From the NCBI GenBank assembly GCA_044368575.1, contig JBIPPH010000007.1:1-64000 (forward strand): 64,000 bases of DNA. Reading direction: 5' to 3'. Origin of the DNA: JABMMZ01 sp044368575. Its GTDB lineage: Bacteria; Bacteroidota; Bacteroidia; NS11-12g; UBA955. A program made the translations under genes and the position numbers. The stretch's first letter is position 1. Each line of letters opens with the position of its first letter. Below the pieces are notes generated by a model that was not told the origin of the DNA, ran no database searches, and saw only the letters and a list, made by a program, of their open reading frames with translations. Shown piece after piece: positions 8,969 through 18,766 of this stretch.

Positions 8969-9858
8969 GGTTGAGTAGCTTTTAATTCAATTTTGTCTTC
9001 GAATTCTAAGAAGGCTGCTAAAATCAGTTGAGAGTAATTCTGAGAAGAGGTTTTAAATCTGCCTGCACTGGTATTCCATAGCTGTTGAATGAGCGCAATG
9101 CCTGCCTGAGGCTCTGGAATAGCATTAACGGCTTCTCTCACATTGCCTGCCCCTGCATTGTATACATGCATCACAAATAATTTAAACCAAAGGTCAGTTT
9201 CATAGAAAACAATCTGATGATCCGTTAATATTTGTTTGGCATAAGGTATACAAATGGTTTTGATGAGTTGACTTGCAGCATAGGCCGAACGATCAAAATC
9301 AGCTCTTTCATCAATGTTTTTGTTGACCTTTAAACCATATTGCTTGGCAACTCCAGGCATTAATTGAAAAGCGCCATAGGCACCAGCGGTTGATTTTTGC
9401 AACTGATTAGGGCTTTCAATCAAAAGTATGGCTTTGGCATACCAACCATCAACCCCATTGTTTTCAAAGGCGGTCATGGCTAATGGCACTTTGTCTTTTA
9501 CCTTTTCAAAATCATAGAAGAAACTCTTGCCCATAGTGCCTACTACTCTTGGGGAGTCCTCTATGCAATGTAGCTTTTTAAAACTATCAATGGTTTTTTG
9601 CTTGAAATCTTGAGTACTGCCATACCAATTTGATGCATTCATTGTGGTGAATATGGTTCGAGTGGCGTGCACATTGATTAAGCAACTGTCTTTATCTAAG
9701 TTCATGATTTTGCGCCAAAATATCACATTAGGATGCATGTGTAAGCCAAGCGCTTTGATTTCAGTAGTAGATGCAGCATTGTCATTGACGCTAAAACCTG
9801 TGTTATACGCTACAATACTTAAAATTAATAATAACAATATCTTGGATCTTAATCTCAT
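8965..9858 (-). CDS. Lytic transglycosylase (SLT domain)
   Basis: The 297-residue protein starts with a signal peptide (MRLRSKILLLLILSIVAYNTGFS) and carries an SLT-type lysozyme-like domain. The catalytic acid is Glu148 in AILLIESPNQ, followed by the family motifs AGAYGAFQLMPGVAKQYGL and FVMHVYNAGAGNV. Such enzymes cleave MurNAc-GlcNAc bonds with 1,6-anhydro ring formation. No LysM repeats are present, unlike many MltD-type proteins. The start overlaps the stop of the upstream C25 peptidase gene by 4 bases (ATGA), suggesting coupled translation and perhaps a need to open peptidoglycan for a large envelope protein. Confidence 0.88.
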   Translation of the reverse strand: MRLRSKILLLLILSIVAYNTGFSVNDNAASTTEIKALGLHMHPNVIFWRKIMNLDKDSCLINVHATRTIFTTMNASNWYGSTQDFKQKTIDSFKKLHCIEDSPRVVGTMGKSFFYDFEKVKDKVPLAMTAFENNGVDGWYAKAILLIESPNQLQKSTAGAYGAFQLMPGVAKQYGLKVNKNIDERADFDRSAYAASQLIKTICIPYAKQILTDHQIVFYETDLWFKLFVMHVYNAGAGNVREAVNAIPEPQAGIALIQQLWNTSAGRFKTSSQNYSQLILAAFLEFEDKIELKATQP

Positions 9859-12800
9859 TTTAAAAGCACAATTTTGCCTATAGCTTGTTTGAATAATTGA
9901 TTGTTGTTTTTATCCGCTTCAAGTAGAGCATTACCATCTGTATTATCTAACTGTTGAATGCGTTCTCCGTTTTGTTGAATATTGACCACATACAAATACA
10001 CGCCATTGGCTAGTCGATCGCCAAATTCATCTGTACCATCCCATACCACTTCGCTGATGTTGTTGCCAATTCTAATTGGGCCTAAATCTGCTTTGTGAAT
10101 TTGTTTCACAATACGCCCTTGTATGGTCATGATATTGATGTCAATTTTTTCAGGTACCTCATCGCCGGTTAGTGTAAACACAAAGCGCATAGAGCTGGTA
10201 AATGGATTAGGATAAGGGTAAAAGTGAGTGCTTGAACTTTTGCCAATCACAGAAAATTGTATGCTGTATTCTGTAGGTGCAGCCCAATTACCACTGGCAT
10301 CTATAGATTGCACTTTTAGGGTGTAAATCCCATCTTTTAGTTGAGTTGGTTGAAACTCTGCTCTTGCTAGGTTTTGTGCATTCGTGGCCGGAAAATATTT
10401 AACATTAAAACTATCGAAATCAATTACCTCAAATTGGGTACTGTTTGGTTTTTTCAACCAAATTTTTATGCGACTAGTATCAGATTGCCAGTTGAGTTTA
10501 TTCTCATCCTTGCTGATAATATTGATCACAGGTTTAGCAGAAACAATCTCACCGTTCATAATGCGCTTACCATCAAAAGTAACTTCTAAAAGGGGGTTGA
10601 TATTGTCTGCAATCACATAAAAATATTTAACCGCCGTATTGTTACTCAAAGATTGTTCTGGTAAAATGGCCTTTTGATAAGGGCTGAAATTAACTTTGAT
10701 GGTGTAAGCATATCTGCCACTCATTTGTTTGGTTGAGTATTTAGCAGGTACCATAAAAAAGGCATTGGCTTTTAAACTGTCAGTGCTGGTATAGGTCTGA
10801 TTAAATACAGTGTCTTTCGTATCAACTTGGTAAATGATCACTTGCTGTTGCAAACCTTTTGCAAATGGCATTTTGGAGATGTTTTGAAAAGCCATTGAAA
10901 AATCAAAAGTTTCACCTTGTCTGAGGGTATCGCGCCATACTGAAGCATTGATGTTTGGATTTAAGCTGCCTTCGGGCACATCGCTGGCAGTTACGCGCCA
11001 ATGTTTCAATTGTGGTGGGGTGTAGTATTGATTGTCTTTGAATTGCGCTTCCAAATAGATATTCGGAAACGTTTGAGCTGGAATGCTGCTGATATCAATG
11101 GGTTGTTGGGTTATGTTCTTAAACCACAAAGTATCTTTTCCGTTTTGATGGATGGCGTGCACCGTTATCTTTAAACTATCGTAAGGATTAGGTTCTTGTG
11201 TATGGCTATGAAAATACACGGTATGCCATTGACTGGTTGGTCCAATCCATTCAGAACTTAAGCGGCCAAAACCTCTTTTACCCAATAGGTTTTTTTCAAG
11301 TTCTATGTATCCGCCTTTACCATCGTAATAGTTGCCAGTGTCTTCCAAAGCTGTACCAATTGCACTGCCTTTTTTACCAATCATGGCATAAGAGGTTAAG
11401 TTGCTGTTAATGTGTTGAACCAATTCAGCGCCCAATTTTTCAAAGGCATTTAAGACTTGAGGCGTAAAATAATTTGGCGGTATACCATTCACATTACAAA
11501 GGACCACATTGGTGCTATCTGGAATAGAATCAACCCAACGAATAAAGTTATTAGCATTACTCGGATCTAATGAAAAGTTATAGGCTTTAAGGGCATTTTC
11601 ATAATAGTCCATGCCATAGAATTTATTAGGATTAAAAATGCCGGGTAATTGTATTTGTTGCAGAGTGTTGCGATCAAATAAAACTGCAACAATATTGTCT
11701 GAAGCACCAGGGTTTAAAGACATGGCCGCTTGCCCACCTTTTTTAATACCGAAGTTTGGTTTTTTATCGACGTAAGTATTGACGTATACCTTTTCCGCAA
11801 TTGCTGAAAATTCAAAAGTTTTGCGCTTAGTATTCAGTTCTATATTGTTTAATCGACTATTGTTAAATTGAGGGAAGTCAGATTGAGACCACCCATCTGC
11901 ATGATTGAATACATGAACAAAACTTCTTTCTGACCAATAACCACCTTGCACTGTGCCGGTAGATATTCTACAACGCCAATAATACACCGTGCTGTCTTTT
12001 TGACCAATGAGTTTAACCTTCCATGATTTTAACTGTCCTATAATGCTGCCAGCACTATCTTTTTTTAGCCATGGACTATTAAAGTTCTGCACGGTATCAA
12101 TTTCAAATACAAATTGGTAATTCTTTTCAAACAGATTGAGGGCTTGTGCTTTGAGTTCAACGGTATCATTGTTTAAATCATGAACGATGTCAAAGCGTTT
12201 AGGCAAAATTAAATTGATGCCATTGCCAGGGATGTAGGGGTTAAAAGCCGCTCTGTTATTAGCGTAATTGCTCTCAGGTACTTGCCAATCATAGTTAATA
12301 TTCACTATGAATTGATTGATCCCAGCACTAGCCATGTCTTTGGATTTGATGTACAAGTAGAGGGTATCTCTAAATGCAATAGGCGCTACTCTAAAACGAT
12401 ACGTATTAACAATAAAATTATTTGGATAATGCCTTTCAATTAACACGTTAAAAGAGTCTGCACTGTATTGACCTTTATTTTCAATTGGAATGCCAATAGC
12501 AAACGAATCACTAACCGCTGTTGCATTATTCGGGTATAAGAACAATGTTGGATCTGAAACTGCGTAATCTGCCTCAGTTGGTTGATAGAATCTAACCGAA
12601 GGATCGCCTTGTAGAAACAATTCTCTGGCTTGAATTCTACTAAGTATCCAAGTGTAATTGTTGGTGGCATACAACATGTCTTGAATGGCTTCGCCAATAG
12701 TATAATTGCCATTGTAATTCAAGGCGTAAGCTTGTCTATACAAATTGTTGATTTGTTGATCTACCAAGCCTAATTCAGATAAACCCGTTTGACCTAAAAA

Positions 12801-14948
12801 GGCAATCGCACCTTTTTGATGACTCTTCACAAACAGTTCTCCTGAAAGTTTGATGTTGGCAGCCGGAGGGCCTAAACAAGGATTGCCAATGCTACAACCA
12901 TTAAAATAAAAAATGGGGTATTTATTGGTGTTGCGGTATTCTGAAGTGTCGCCAATGTCAATGTCTGTAACGGCAGCTGAACCATGTCCTAAAAAGGTAA
13001 TCATTTGCACACCTTGGTTCACATACTCAATCGCTTTTTCTTTTAAATAAGGTTCCGAAATACCAACTGCAGATTTTGTAAAAGTATTTACCGAACCACC
13101 AAGTGGTTTGCTCTTAACCCAATTGGCAGAGGCGTCAAGTTTGTTTTTAATGAGATTGGTTTGAAATAAGTTATCACCACCAGCTAAGTGCAGGCACTGT
13201 TTACGCCATAAAGCATCTTGTTGTGCATCGTATGTTTTGAGTTTATTTAAATAAATGCTCAGGTCTTTTTCTTGATCTATAGACAATCTGCCGGTAGCAA
13301 TTGCAGGCACCAAATTAGAATCTTTTTGCATGCAAGAAAAAAGATTGTCAGAGGCTGGTACACCTATAGCAGGCACTAAATTTTTATTGAGATTATTAGA
13401 ACGCACCAAATTACTTTGATAACCTCTTCCTACCAATAGCATGAACTTCAAAGTTGTGTCGCCTTGTTTGAGCAAATACTGAATATATCGCTGAAGCGCA
13501 ATTGGATGCGGAATGCCATAACTAAAATGGTTGTACAAGGTTTGTATACTGATGCTTTTGCAAGGACTTGTATGCGCAGTTGTGTTTTTATAAGCCACAA
13601 AGTCTTGCATGGTTTCGCCCATAAGTTTTGGATGCGATACCACTATCATTTTGTTTTGATTGATGCTGTTTTTCGGATCAAATGTTAGCAGGCTATCATA
13701 AGTGGTTTCTGAACTTATACCAGCCGCAATTTGATATGGTTGAAGGTAGACAATGTCTGAACTATCACAGATCCAATATTGACTTAATCCATTACTAGGA
13801 GGTACTATGCAGCGCGCACTATTGCTATTGTATTTTTCTGTACGAATGCGCACACCGTTGTTTAAATCGTATACAATGGCTGATTTAAAATTGTTGGGTA
13901 AATTTTTCCAATCCAAATGCCTAGGGCTATTATTGCCGTATAATGCAAAACCTAAGCGCGGCAAATTATCGAGATCCAATTGTCTTGGATATTGAAGTTT
14001 GGCATAGTTGATAGCATGTGCTTGATAGGTAACTCCACTAATGAATTGACTTTCAAACTTAAAATAAGTGCTTTGATTGCTTAAACGGTTCAATGGCAAA
14101 TCAAGGCTTTTTTTAATGATATCAAACCCTTCGTAAGTGGTATCAAATTCTGTTTGAAAACTGAAATTATCAGTGCTGCTGTATAATTTAAGATGGTGGT
14201 CGTTTTGAATAGCAAGCTGATTACTGCCACCTACAACTGAAAAATTCAGTTTGGCCATTGGCCCAGAGTTGGCTAATAGTTTTGTGTTAAGAGCAAGATT
14301 CAAAGCAGTATAATTATTGCCATTGCCAAAATACTGACTGCAATAACCTTCAGCCCTTGTATAGTCTGGGTTTTCTGATTCAGAACTCGATACCAATGCT
14401 TTTTGACCTCGGTTGTATTCATCAGTATATTTAACCAATGACTCAACCCAACAATAAGGTTCAACTGTGAAATTCGCATAAGCGCTGTTGCGGTATTGGG
14501 TCATGTGCCAAGGCGTGCTAGCACTTGATCCTGGCAAACAGGTTAAAAAATAATAAGCAGTATCTGTGTACATACTGCCGGCTGTATTGGCTAAATCATT
14601 CGGGTTTTCGAATAAGGCTTGATCAAGTGAACCGTCATTGCCTTTTCCGAAGAACTCAATAAAATCTGAGCTATTAAAAATGTTGTCTGACTCACCGGCT
14701 ACATAAATGGGTACTTCAATACCGTTGCAATACATTTGCCATTTTTTAGGATTGACTGTGGTCAAATCCATTTTCATATCAGTAGCTGCGTTTATGAGCG
14801 AAGAAAAATCCAATCTGTAAATGCCATTTTTGGCCACAGGAATTTTAAAATATTTTTGATTGGGCAATATCCATTCATTCCCCATGGTCTGCGCCATTGA
14901 CACTATACCAACAAGGTAAAACAAACATAATATTGAGGTTTTTTTCAT
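9855..14948 (-). CDS. C25-family peptidase, PorU2-like (putative T9SS sortase)
   Basis: This giant protein has 1697 residues when started at ATG 14948; a TTG three bases earlier is less likely. It begins with a signal peptide (MKKTSILCLFYLVGIVSMAQ) and the PorU-like opening KYFKIPVAKNGIYRLDF. The gingipain-type C25 catalytic dyad is visible as His655 in MITFLGHGSAAV and Cys685 in YFNGCSIGNPC. Beyond the peptidase are long beta-rich regions and a C-terminal FlgD-like/T9SS-type domain (FYPYPNPFTSSMRFVF, VVWDGTDEFGDRLANGVYLYVV). PorU cleaves sorting tails of T9SS cargo; this protein is several hundred residues longer than PorU and fits the related PorU2 group, whose function is predicted, not proven. 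It is cotranscribed with the lytic transglycosylase. Confidence 0.82.
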   Translation of the reverse strand: MKKTSILCLFYLVGIVSMAQTMGNEWILPNQKYFKIPVAKNGIYRLDFSSLINAATDMKMDLTTVNPKKWQMYCNGIEVPIYVAGESDNIFNSSDFIEFFGKGNDGSLDQALFENPNDLANTAGSMYTDTAYYFLTCLPGSSASTPWHMTQYRNSAYANFTVEPYCWVESLVKYTDEYNRGQKALVSSSESENPDYTRAEGYCSQYFGNGNNYTALNLALNTKLLANSGPMAKLNFSVVGGSNQLAIQNDHHLKLYSSTDNFSFQTEFDTTYEGFDIIKKSLDLPLNRLSNQSTYFKFESQFISGVTYQAHAINYAKLQYPRQLDLDNLPRLGFALYGNNSPRHLDWKNLPNNFKSAIVYDLNNGVRIRTEKYNSNSARCIVPPSNGLSQYWICDSSDIVYLQPYQIAAGISSETTYDSLLTFDPKNSINQNKMIVVSHPKLMGETMQDFVAYKNTTAHTSPCKSISIQTLYNHFSYGIPHPIALQRYIQYLLKQGDTTLKFMLLVGRGYQSNLVRSNNLNKNLVPAIGVPASDNLFSCMQKDSNLVPAIATGRLSIDQEKDLSIYLNKLKTYDAQQDALWRKQCLHLAGGDNLFQTNLIKNKLDASANWVKSKPLGGSVNTFTKSAVGISEPYLKEKAIEYVNQGVQMITFLGHGSAAVTDIDIGDTSEYRNTNKYPIFYFNGCSIGNPCLGPPAANIKLSGELFVKSHQKGAIAFLGQTGLSELGLVDQQINNLYRQAYALNYNGNYTIGEAIQDMLYATNNYTWILSRIQARELFLQGDPSVRFYQPTEADYAVSDPTLFLYPNNATAVSDSFAIGIPIENKGQYSADSFNVLIERHYPNNFIVNTYRFRVAPIAFRDTLYLYIKSKDMASAGINQFIVNINYDWQVPESNYANNRAAFNPYIPGNGINLILPKRFDIVHDLNNDTVELKAQALNLFEKNYQFVFEIDTVQNFNSPWLKKDSAGSIIGQLKSWKVKLIGQKDSTVYYWRCRISTGTVQGGYWSERSFVHVFNHADGWSQSDFPQFNNSRLNNIELNTKRKTFEFSAIAEKVYVNTYVDKKPNFGIKKGGQAAMSLNPGASDNIVAVLFDRNTLQQIQLPGIFNPNKFYGMDYYENALKAYNFSLDPSNANNFIRWVDSIPDSTNVVLCNVNGIPPNYFTPQVLNAFEKLGAELVQHINSNLTSYAMIGKKGSAIGTALEDTGNYYDGKGGYIELEKNLLGKRGFGRLSSEWIGPTSQWHTVYFHSHTQEPNPYDSLKITVHAIHQNGKDTLWFKNITQQPIDISSIPAQTFPNIYLEAQFKDNQYYTPPQLKHWRVTASDVPEGSLNPNINASVWRDTLRQGETFDFSMAFQNISKMPFAKGLQQQVIIYQVDTKDTVFNQTYTSTDSLKANAFFMVPAKYSTKQMSGRYAYTIKVNFSPYQKAILPEQSLSNNTAVKYFYVIADNINPLLEVTFDGKRIMNGEIVSAKPVINIISKDENKLNWQSDTSRIKIWLKKPNSTQFEVIDFDSFNVKYFPATNAQNLARAEFQPTQLKDGIYTLKVQSIDASGNWAAPTEYSIQFSVIGKSSSTHFYPYPNPFTSSMRFVFTLTGDEVPEKIDINIMTIQGRIVKQIHKADLGPIRIGNNISEVVWDGTDEFGDRLANGVYLYVVNIQQNGERIQQLDNTDGNALLEADKNNNQLFKQAIGKIVLLK

Positions 14949-15005
14949 CAATTGATACAGCTCTCTACAAAATTACTGAATATTGTAACAGAATTTCAGA
15001 ATTTT

Positions 15006-15716
15006 ATGCCATTAGCCTATAAAAGTGTGTTGTATTTAGTGCCCATTCCAATCAATGAGGCAGATGTTCATTGGAGCATTCCTCAAAAAGTGATTGAAAA
15101 GATACAATCTATCCCTTGTTTTATTGTTGAAAACGCCAAAACAGCTAGGCATTATTTAAAACGCGTTCACCCCGGAATAGTATGGGATAAGGTCCATATA
15201 GAAGAAATGGACAAACACAACATGGCGCAGCAAATGAACACCTTTAAGACCTTGTTTAAAACCTATCCTGAAATTGGTTTAATGTCTGAGGCTGGTTTAC
15301 CTTGTATAGCAGATCCTGGCAATAGCATAGTGCAATTGGCGCATGCGCAACAAGTGAGAGTAAGTCCTTTAACAGGGCCATCATCTATTGTATTGGCCCT
15401 AATCGCAAGCGGTTTGAACGGACAATCATTCAAGTTTAATGGCTACTTGCCAAGTAAAACAGAGGAAAAACGCAAGCAATTATTGCTGTTAGAAAAACAA
15501 TGTATTCATACCACACAATTGTTTATTGAAGCGCCCTACAGAAATGAACAAATGCTCAAAGACTTGACCCAAATGTTACAAGCTAATACTAAATTGCTCA
15601 TTGCTTTTGATATTGGTGGCGAACAAGAAATGATCATTTGTCAACCTGTTCAATGGTATAGAAACAATACCATTCAATTGGGCAAAACACCTTGTATGTT
15701 TGGAATAGGCAATTAA
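15006..15716 (+). CDS. SAM-dependent methyltransferase of tetrapyrrole-methylase fold (RsmI-related)
   Basis: I start the 236-residue protein at ATG 15006 (MPLAYKSVLYLVPIPI) rather than the in-frame TTG at 14952, because the family begins right at the LYLVPxPI strand. Further motifs are FIVENAKTARHYLKRV, GLMSEAGLPCIADPG (the glycine-rich SAM-binding loop of this fold), LTGPSSIVLALIASGLNGQSFKFNGYLP and LFIEAPYRNEQML. These match the RsmI-type branch that 2'-O-methylates 16S rRNA C1402, but Bacteroidota carry a shorter paralogue besides true RsmI, and this sequence (with SEAG for SDAG) looks like that paralogue. Its substrate is therefore unsettled. It diverges from the C25 peptidase gene and abuts the next convergent gene. 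Confidence 0.8.
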   Translation: MPLAYKSVLYLVPIPINEADVHWSIPQKVIEKIQSIPCFIVENAKTARHYLKRVHPGIVWDKVHIEEMDKHNMAQQMNTFKTLFKTYPEIGLMSEAGLPCIADPGNSIVQLAHAQQVRVSPLTGPSSIVLALIASGLNGQSFKFNGYLPSKTEEKRKQLLLLEKQCIHTTQLFIEAPYRNEQMLKDLTQMLQANTKLLIAFDIGGEQEMIICQPVQWYRNNTIQLGKTPCMFGIGN

Positions 15717-17411
15717 TTAAACACTGGTAATGGCGTTTATAACGCCCTCAAGTGTTAATTGAATGAACACATTTCTGAACCTTAGAGACCAAAGGGCAAA
15801 AATCACTAATCCAGTCAATAGACTTATAATAAGGCCTTTGCTAAACAAAGGATTTTGATAGCTTAAACTGCCTTTCCCTGAGGCTTGCTGTATGGCCAAT
15901 AAGCCATTGTGATTGGTTAATTTACCCTGGCCTTTCAGTTGCCATTGAGATTGGTAACGCATATTCAATATTACCATAGAATCTGTGGCAGTGTAGTCTA
16001 TTTTCTTAGGGCTAAATGATTGAAGACTTGCTCCGGAAATGAAGGTGTTTAGGGTGTCGCCCACTGGTTTTAAGTGCAAAGGCTCATACGCATTGACAAC
16101 GAAATTTTGCTGCTGAATTTGTGGAAACATCAAGTCCTTTTCGGTTTTCAATTTAACCACTGCGTGTTTAGACTGCACACTGGCAATAGTCTCTATTCTT
16201 GGGCTAAAAACCATGCCATTGCTGATAGAAAAATAATTTAAACCTTGGCTCAAAGTAAAACCAATTAAAATAATGTAAATCAGTTTTTTATCATGGTATA
16301 ACGATAGGGTTTTAACACAGAGGACTGCGCCAGCAAATAAACTGATTAATCCGATGCGATAAGGGGCTCGAATACCATCAAAAATACCGACAAAATGATG
16401 CAAAACGTACCAAGGATTCACCATGCTCGGAAAATTGCCTAAATTGATCCATACTACCGCAATTGAAAGTATCAACCATGTTTTAAAGCCTTTAATGGCT
16501 TTGATTTTATACAAGGCTAAGAGTATAAGTATGAGTGGAAATCCGATACTGATTTCATGCCATTGATGAGGGGTTTTGCTGTCTATAGGGTAATCTAACC
16601 AAGCGCATAGCCAAACCAAAGGAGATATACTGCTATCATCAGTTACCAATCTGGGTTGGGTTTGCCATAAATCCATGGCGGGTATAATCTTCCAGGCGTT
16701 TAATAACAAGGCCACCACAAAGGCAAAACACATATACAGTAACCATTTGCTTTTAACGGTTTTATTCAACCACAAACCAATGCTCCACAAACACAAACTC
16801 AATACAATGAAGATGAATATTAAAGGCGCACCGCCAGCTATCGGTAAGGCTAATATCAAACTGCCTTTTATCCAGGCATTGAATTTCCCAGATTGTTTAA
16901 ACACATCAAACCAATAGAAACACCATGGTAACCAATAAGCATGCATAAAATTAGAATGCCCAGCCTCCCAAATATGCCTGCTAAAGTATGAGGCGCTTAG
17001 GGTAATTAAACTCATGCAAAGGTTAATGAATTGATCTGATTGCAAACGATTAAACCATTTGAAAAAGCCCCAGAAGCCAATCAACATAGATAGGAATACA
17101 CTGAACTTCAATCCGTAAAATGTGCCCAATAACAAAACAGGAATAAAGTAAATGGAAACCACTACAGACTGTGGGTTGGCATCCATATCGCTACCAAAGG
17201 CTGCATAAGGCTGATAACTCGGCCATTGATGGTAATCAACAATGCTTGACCTTGCCATTTCAAAGGTTGAATAGGTTAGATCCCAGTCACCTTTGCCATA
17301 AAATCCCCATTGACGCGGCACAATCAAATTGCTGATCAAAAGGCACCAAAGCAGGGCAATGGCCCAAATCTTTGCCTTTGAATCTATGGCTTTGTGAATG
17401 CGCTCAATCAT
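15717..17411 (-). CDS. Polytopic membrane protein, YfhO-like / GT-C type
   Basis: The 564 residues hold about a dozen membrane segments. An early extracytoplasmic loop has acidic residues (GKGDWDLTYSTFEMARSS), as in GT-C sugar transferases. The C-terminal part is a soluble beta domain (VILNMRYQSQWQLKGQG, HNGLLAIQQASGKGSLSYQNP) followed by one last helix, an arrangement that resembles YfhO-type proteins implicated in lipid or teichoic-acid glycosylation. Similarity is judged by eye from layout and a few motifs. A terminator for metK lies just upstream of the ATG, so this gene is either served by readthrough or has a promoter inside metK. Its stop abuts that of the convergent methyltransferase gene. 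Confidence 0.55.
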   Translation of the reverse strand: MIERIHKAIDSKAKIWAIALLWCLLISNLIVPRQWGFYGKGDWDLTYSTFEMARSSIVDYHQWPSYQPYAAFGSDMDANPQSVVVSIYFIPVLLLGTFYGLKFSVFLSMLIGFWGFFKWFNRLQSDQFINLCMSLITLSASYFSRHIWEAGHSNFMHAYWLPWCFYWFDVFKQSGKFNAWIKGSLILALPIAGGAPLIFIFIVLSLCLWSIGLWLNKTVKSKWLLYMCFAFVVALLLNAWKIIPAMDLWQTQPRLVTDDSSISPLVWLCAWLDYPIDSKTPHQWHEISIGFPLILILLALYKIKAIKGFKTWLILSIAVVWINLGNFPSMVNPWYVLHHFVGIFDGIRAPYRIGLISLFAGAVLCVKTLSLYHDKKLIYIILIGFTLSQGLNYFSISNGMVFSPRIETIASVQSKHAVVKLKTEKDLMFPQIQQQNFVVNAYEPLHLKPVGDTLNTFISGASLQSFSPKKIDYTATDSMVILNMRYQSQWQLKGQGKLTNHNGLLAIQQASGKGSLSYQNPLFSKGLIISLLTGLVIFALWSLRFRNVFIQLTLEGVINAITSV

Positions 17412-17416
17412 ATCGT

Positions 17417-17441
17417 AAAAAAGGGGCCTTGTGAGCCCCTT
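17417..17441 (-). terminator. Terminator downstream of metK
   Basis: The stem AAGGGGC (17421-17427) and GCCCCTT (17435-17441) with a 7-base loop is followed on the minus strand by a T run (17417-17422). It lies just after the metK stop and only about 6 bases before the start codon of the next leftward gene. Confidence 0.8.
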
Positions 17442-17445
17442 GATC

Positions 17446-18699
17446 TTATTTCAATTTGAAAGCTTTTTTTACTTTATCAACGTAATCTAGTTTTTCCCAA
17501 GTGAATAATTCAACCTTAACAGATTTGGTTTTTCCTTCAGGAGATTTAAACGTTTTGGTAACCACTTTAGATTCTCTACCCATGTGACCATATGCTGCAG
17601 TCTCACTGTAGATAGGGTTTCTTAACTTTAAACGTTGTTCGATAAAGTATGGACGCATGTCAAAAATCTCAGCAACGATTTTGCCGATTTCGCCATCAGT
17701 CATTTTAACTTTAGAGGTACCGTAAGTATTGACATTGATACTGGTTGGTTTTGCTACACCAATGGCATAACTCACTTGAACCAATACTTCTTTACATAAA
17801 CCTGCAGCCACTAAGTTTTTAGCAATGTGACGTGTTGCATAGGCAGCGCTTCTATCAACCTTTGAAGGATCTTTTCCGCTGAAAGCACCACCACCATGAG
17901 CACCTTTGCCACCGTATGTATCAACAATAATTTTACGACCTGTTAAACCAGTATCGCCATGCGGACCACCAATCACAAATTTGCCAGTAGGGTTAATGTG
18001 ATAAGTGATTTTATCATTGAATAATTTCTTGTATTTAGGGTATTTGGCTTTTACTCTTGGGATAAGAATATCAACCATGTCCTTTTTGATTTTAGCCAAC
18101 ATCTTAGCTTCTGAATCGAAGTCATCGTGTTGAGTTGAAATCACTATGGCATCAATTCTAACGGGTTCGTTTTTATCATTATACTCAAGGGTTACTTGGC
18201 TTTTAGCATCAGGTCTTAAGTATTTAATGGCTTTGTTTTCTCTTCTTAACGCTGCTAATTCAATTAGAATTTTATGCGATAAATCAAGGGCTAACGGCAT
18301 GTAGTTATCCGTTTCAACTGAGGCATAACCAAACATCATACCTTGGTCACCAGCACCTTGTTCTTCTTTTTTCTTTTTATCAACGCCTTGGTTAATGTCT
18401 GAAGATTGTTCGTGAATGGCAGACAATACACCACAAGAATTGGCTTCAAACATGTATTCACTTTTGGTGTAACCGATTTTCTTGATCACATCTCTAGCGA
18501 TGGTTTGAACATCGAGGTAAGCTGATGATTTTACCTCACCAGCTAAAACCACTTGTCCTGTTGTTACCAGGGTTTCACAAGCCACTTTACTTTGTGGGTC
18601 AAACGCAAGAAAATTGTCAATGAGGGCATCACTGATTTGGTCGGCCACTTTATCTGGGTGTCCTTCTGATACCGATTCTGAGGTAAATAAATAAGGCAT
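17446..18699 (-). CDS. metK: S-adenosylmethionine synthase
   Basis: The 417-residue cytoplasmic enzyme makes SAM from methionine and ATP. All signature segments are present: SVSEGHPDKVADQISDALID at the N-terminus, the hexapeptide-type loop GAGDQGMMFGYA near 115, the phosphate-binding GGGAFSGKDPSKVDRSAAY near 275 and the C-terminal RLKLRNPIYSETAAYGHMGR. It is longer than the roughly 385-residue E. coli enzyme, mainly through an insertion of lysine-rich sequence around VKAKYPKYKKLF and in the C-terminal KSVKVELFTWEKLDYVDK region. A well-formed Bacteroidota promoter lies upstream and a strong terminator follows, indicating a monocistronic gene. No riboswitch fits in the short leader. Confidence 0.97.
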   Translation of the reverse strand: MPYLFTSESVSEGHPDKVADQISDALIDNFLAFDPQSKVACETLVTTGQVVLAGEVKSSAYLDVQTIARDVIKKIGYTKSEYMFEANSCGVLSAIHEQSSDINQGVDKKKKEEQGAGDQGMMFGYASVETDNYMPLALDLSHKILIELAALRRENKAIKYLRPDAKSQVTLEYNDKNEPVRIDAIVISTQHDDFDSEAKMLAKIKKDMVDILIPRVKAKYPKYKKLFNDKITYHINPTGKFVIGGPHGDTGLTGRKIIVDTYGGKGAHGGGAFSGKDPSKVDRSAAYATRHIAKNLVAAGLCKEVLVQVSYAIGVAKPTSINVNTYGTSKVKMTDGEIGKIVAEIFDMRPYFIEQRLKLRNPIYSETAAYGHMGRESKVVTKTFKSPEGKTKSVKVELFTWEKLDYVDKVKKAFKLK

Positions 18700-18719
18700 A
18701 AGTTTTACAAATAGTTGTG

Positions 18720-18751
18720 CAAAAGTAAGCGATTAATTGAATGTTTGCAAA
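18720..18751 (-). promoter_or_regulatory. metK promoter, Bacteroidota type
   Basis: On the minus strand a TTTG (18748-18751) is followed, after 20 bases, by TACTTTTG (18720-18727), matching the TTTG-N19/20-TAnnTTTG pattern of the Bacteroidota primary sigma factor. The -7 box ends 20 bases before the metK ATG, leaving a very short leader. Confidence 0.7.
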
Positions 18752-18766
18752 GAAGTAATCCGCGGC

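Noticed and set aside
9855..14948. Standard PorU sortase or gingipain
   Set aside because: The C25 dyad is present, but the size (about 1700 residues) and operon with a transglycosylase fit the PorU2-like group better than PorU, and there is no gingipain propeptide or adhesin layout.
14952..15005. Longer N-terminus of the RsmI-like methyltransferase from TTG 14952
   Set aside because: The family starts at the LYLVPxPI strand just after ATG 15006, and the added 18 residues overlap the promoter region of the divergent gene.
18700..18766. SAM riboswitch before metK
   Set aside because: Only 67 bases separate the genes and they contain a complete promoter, leaving a leader of about 20 bases.
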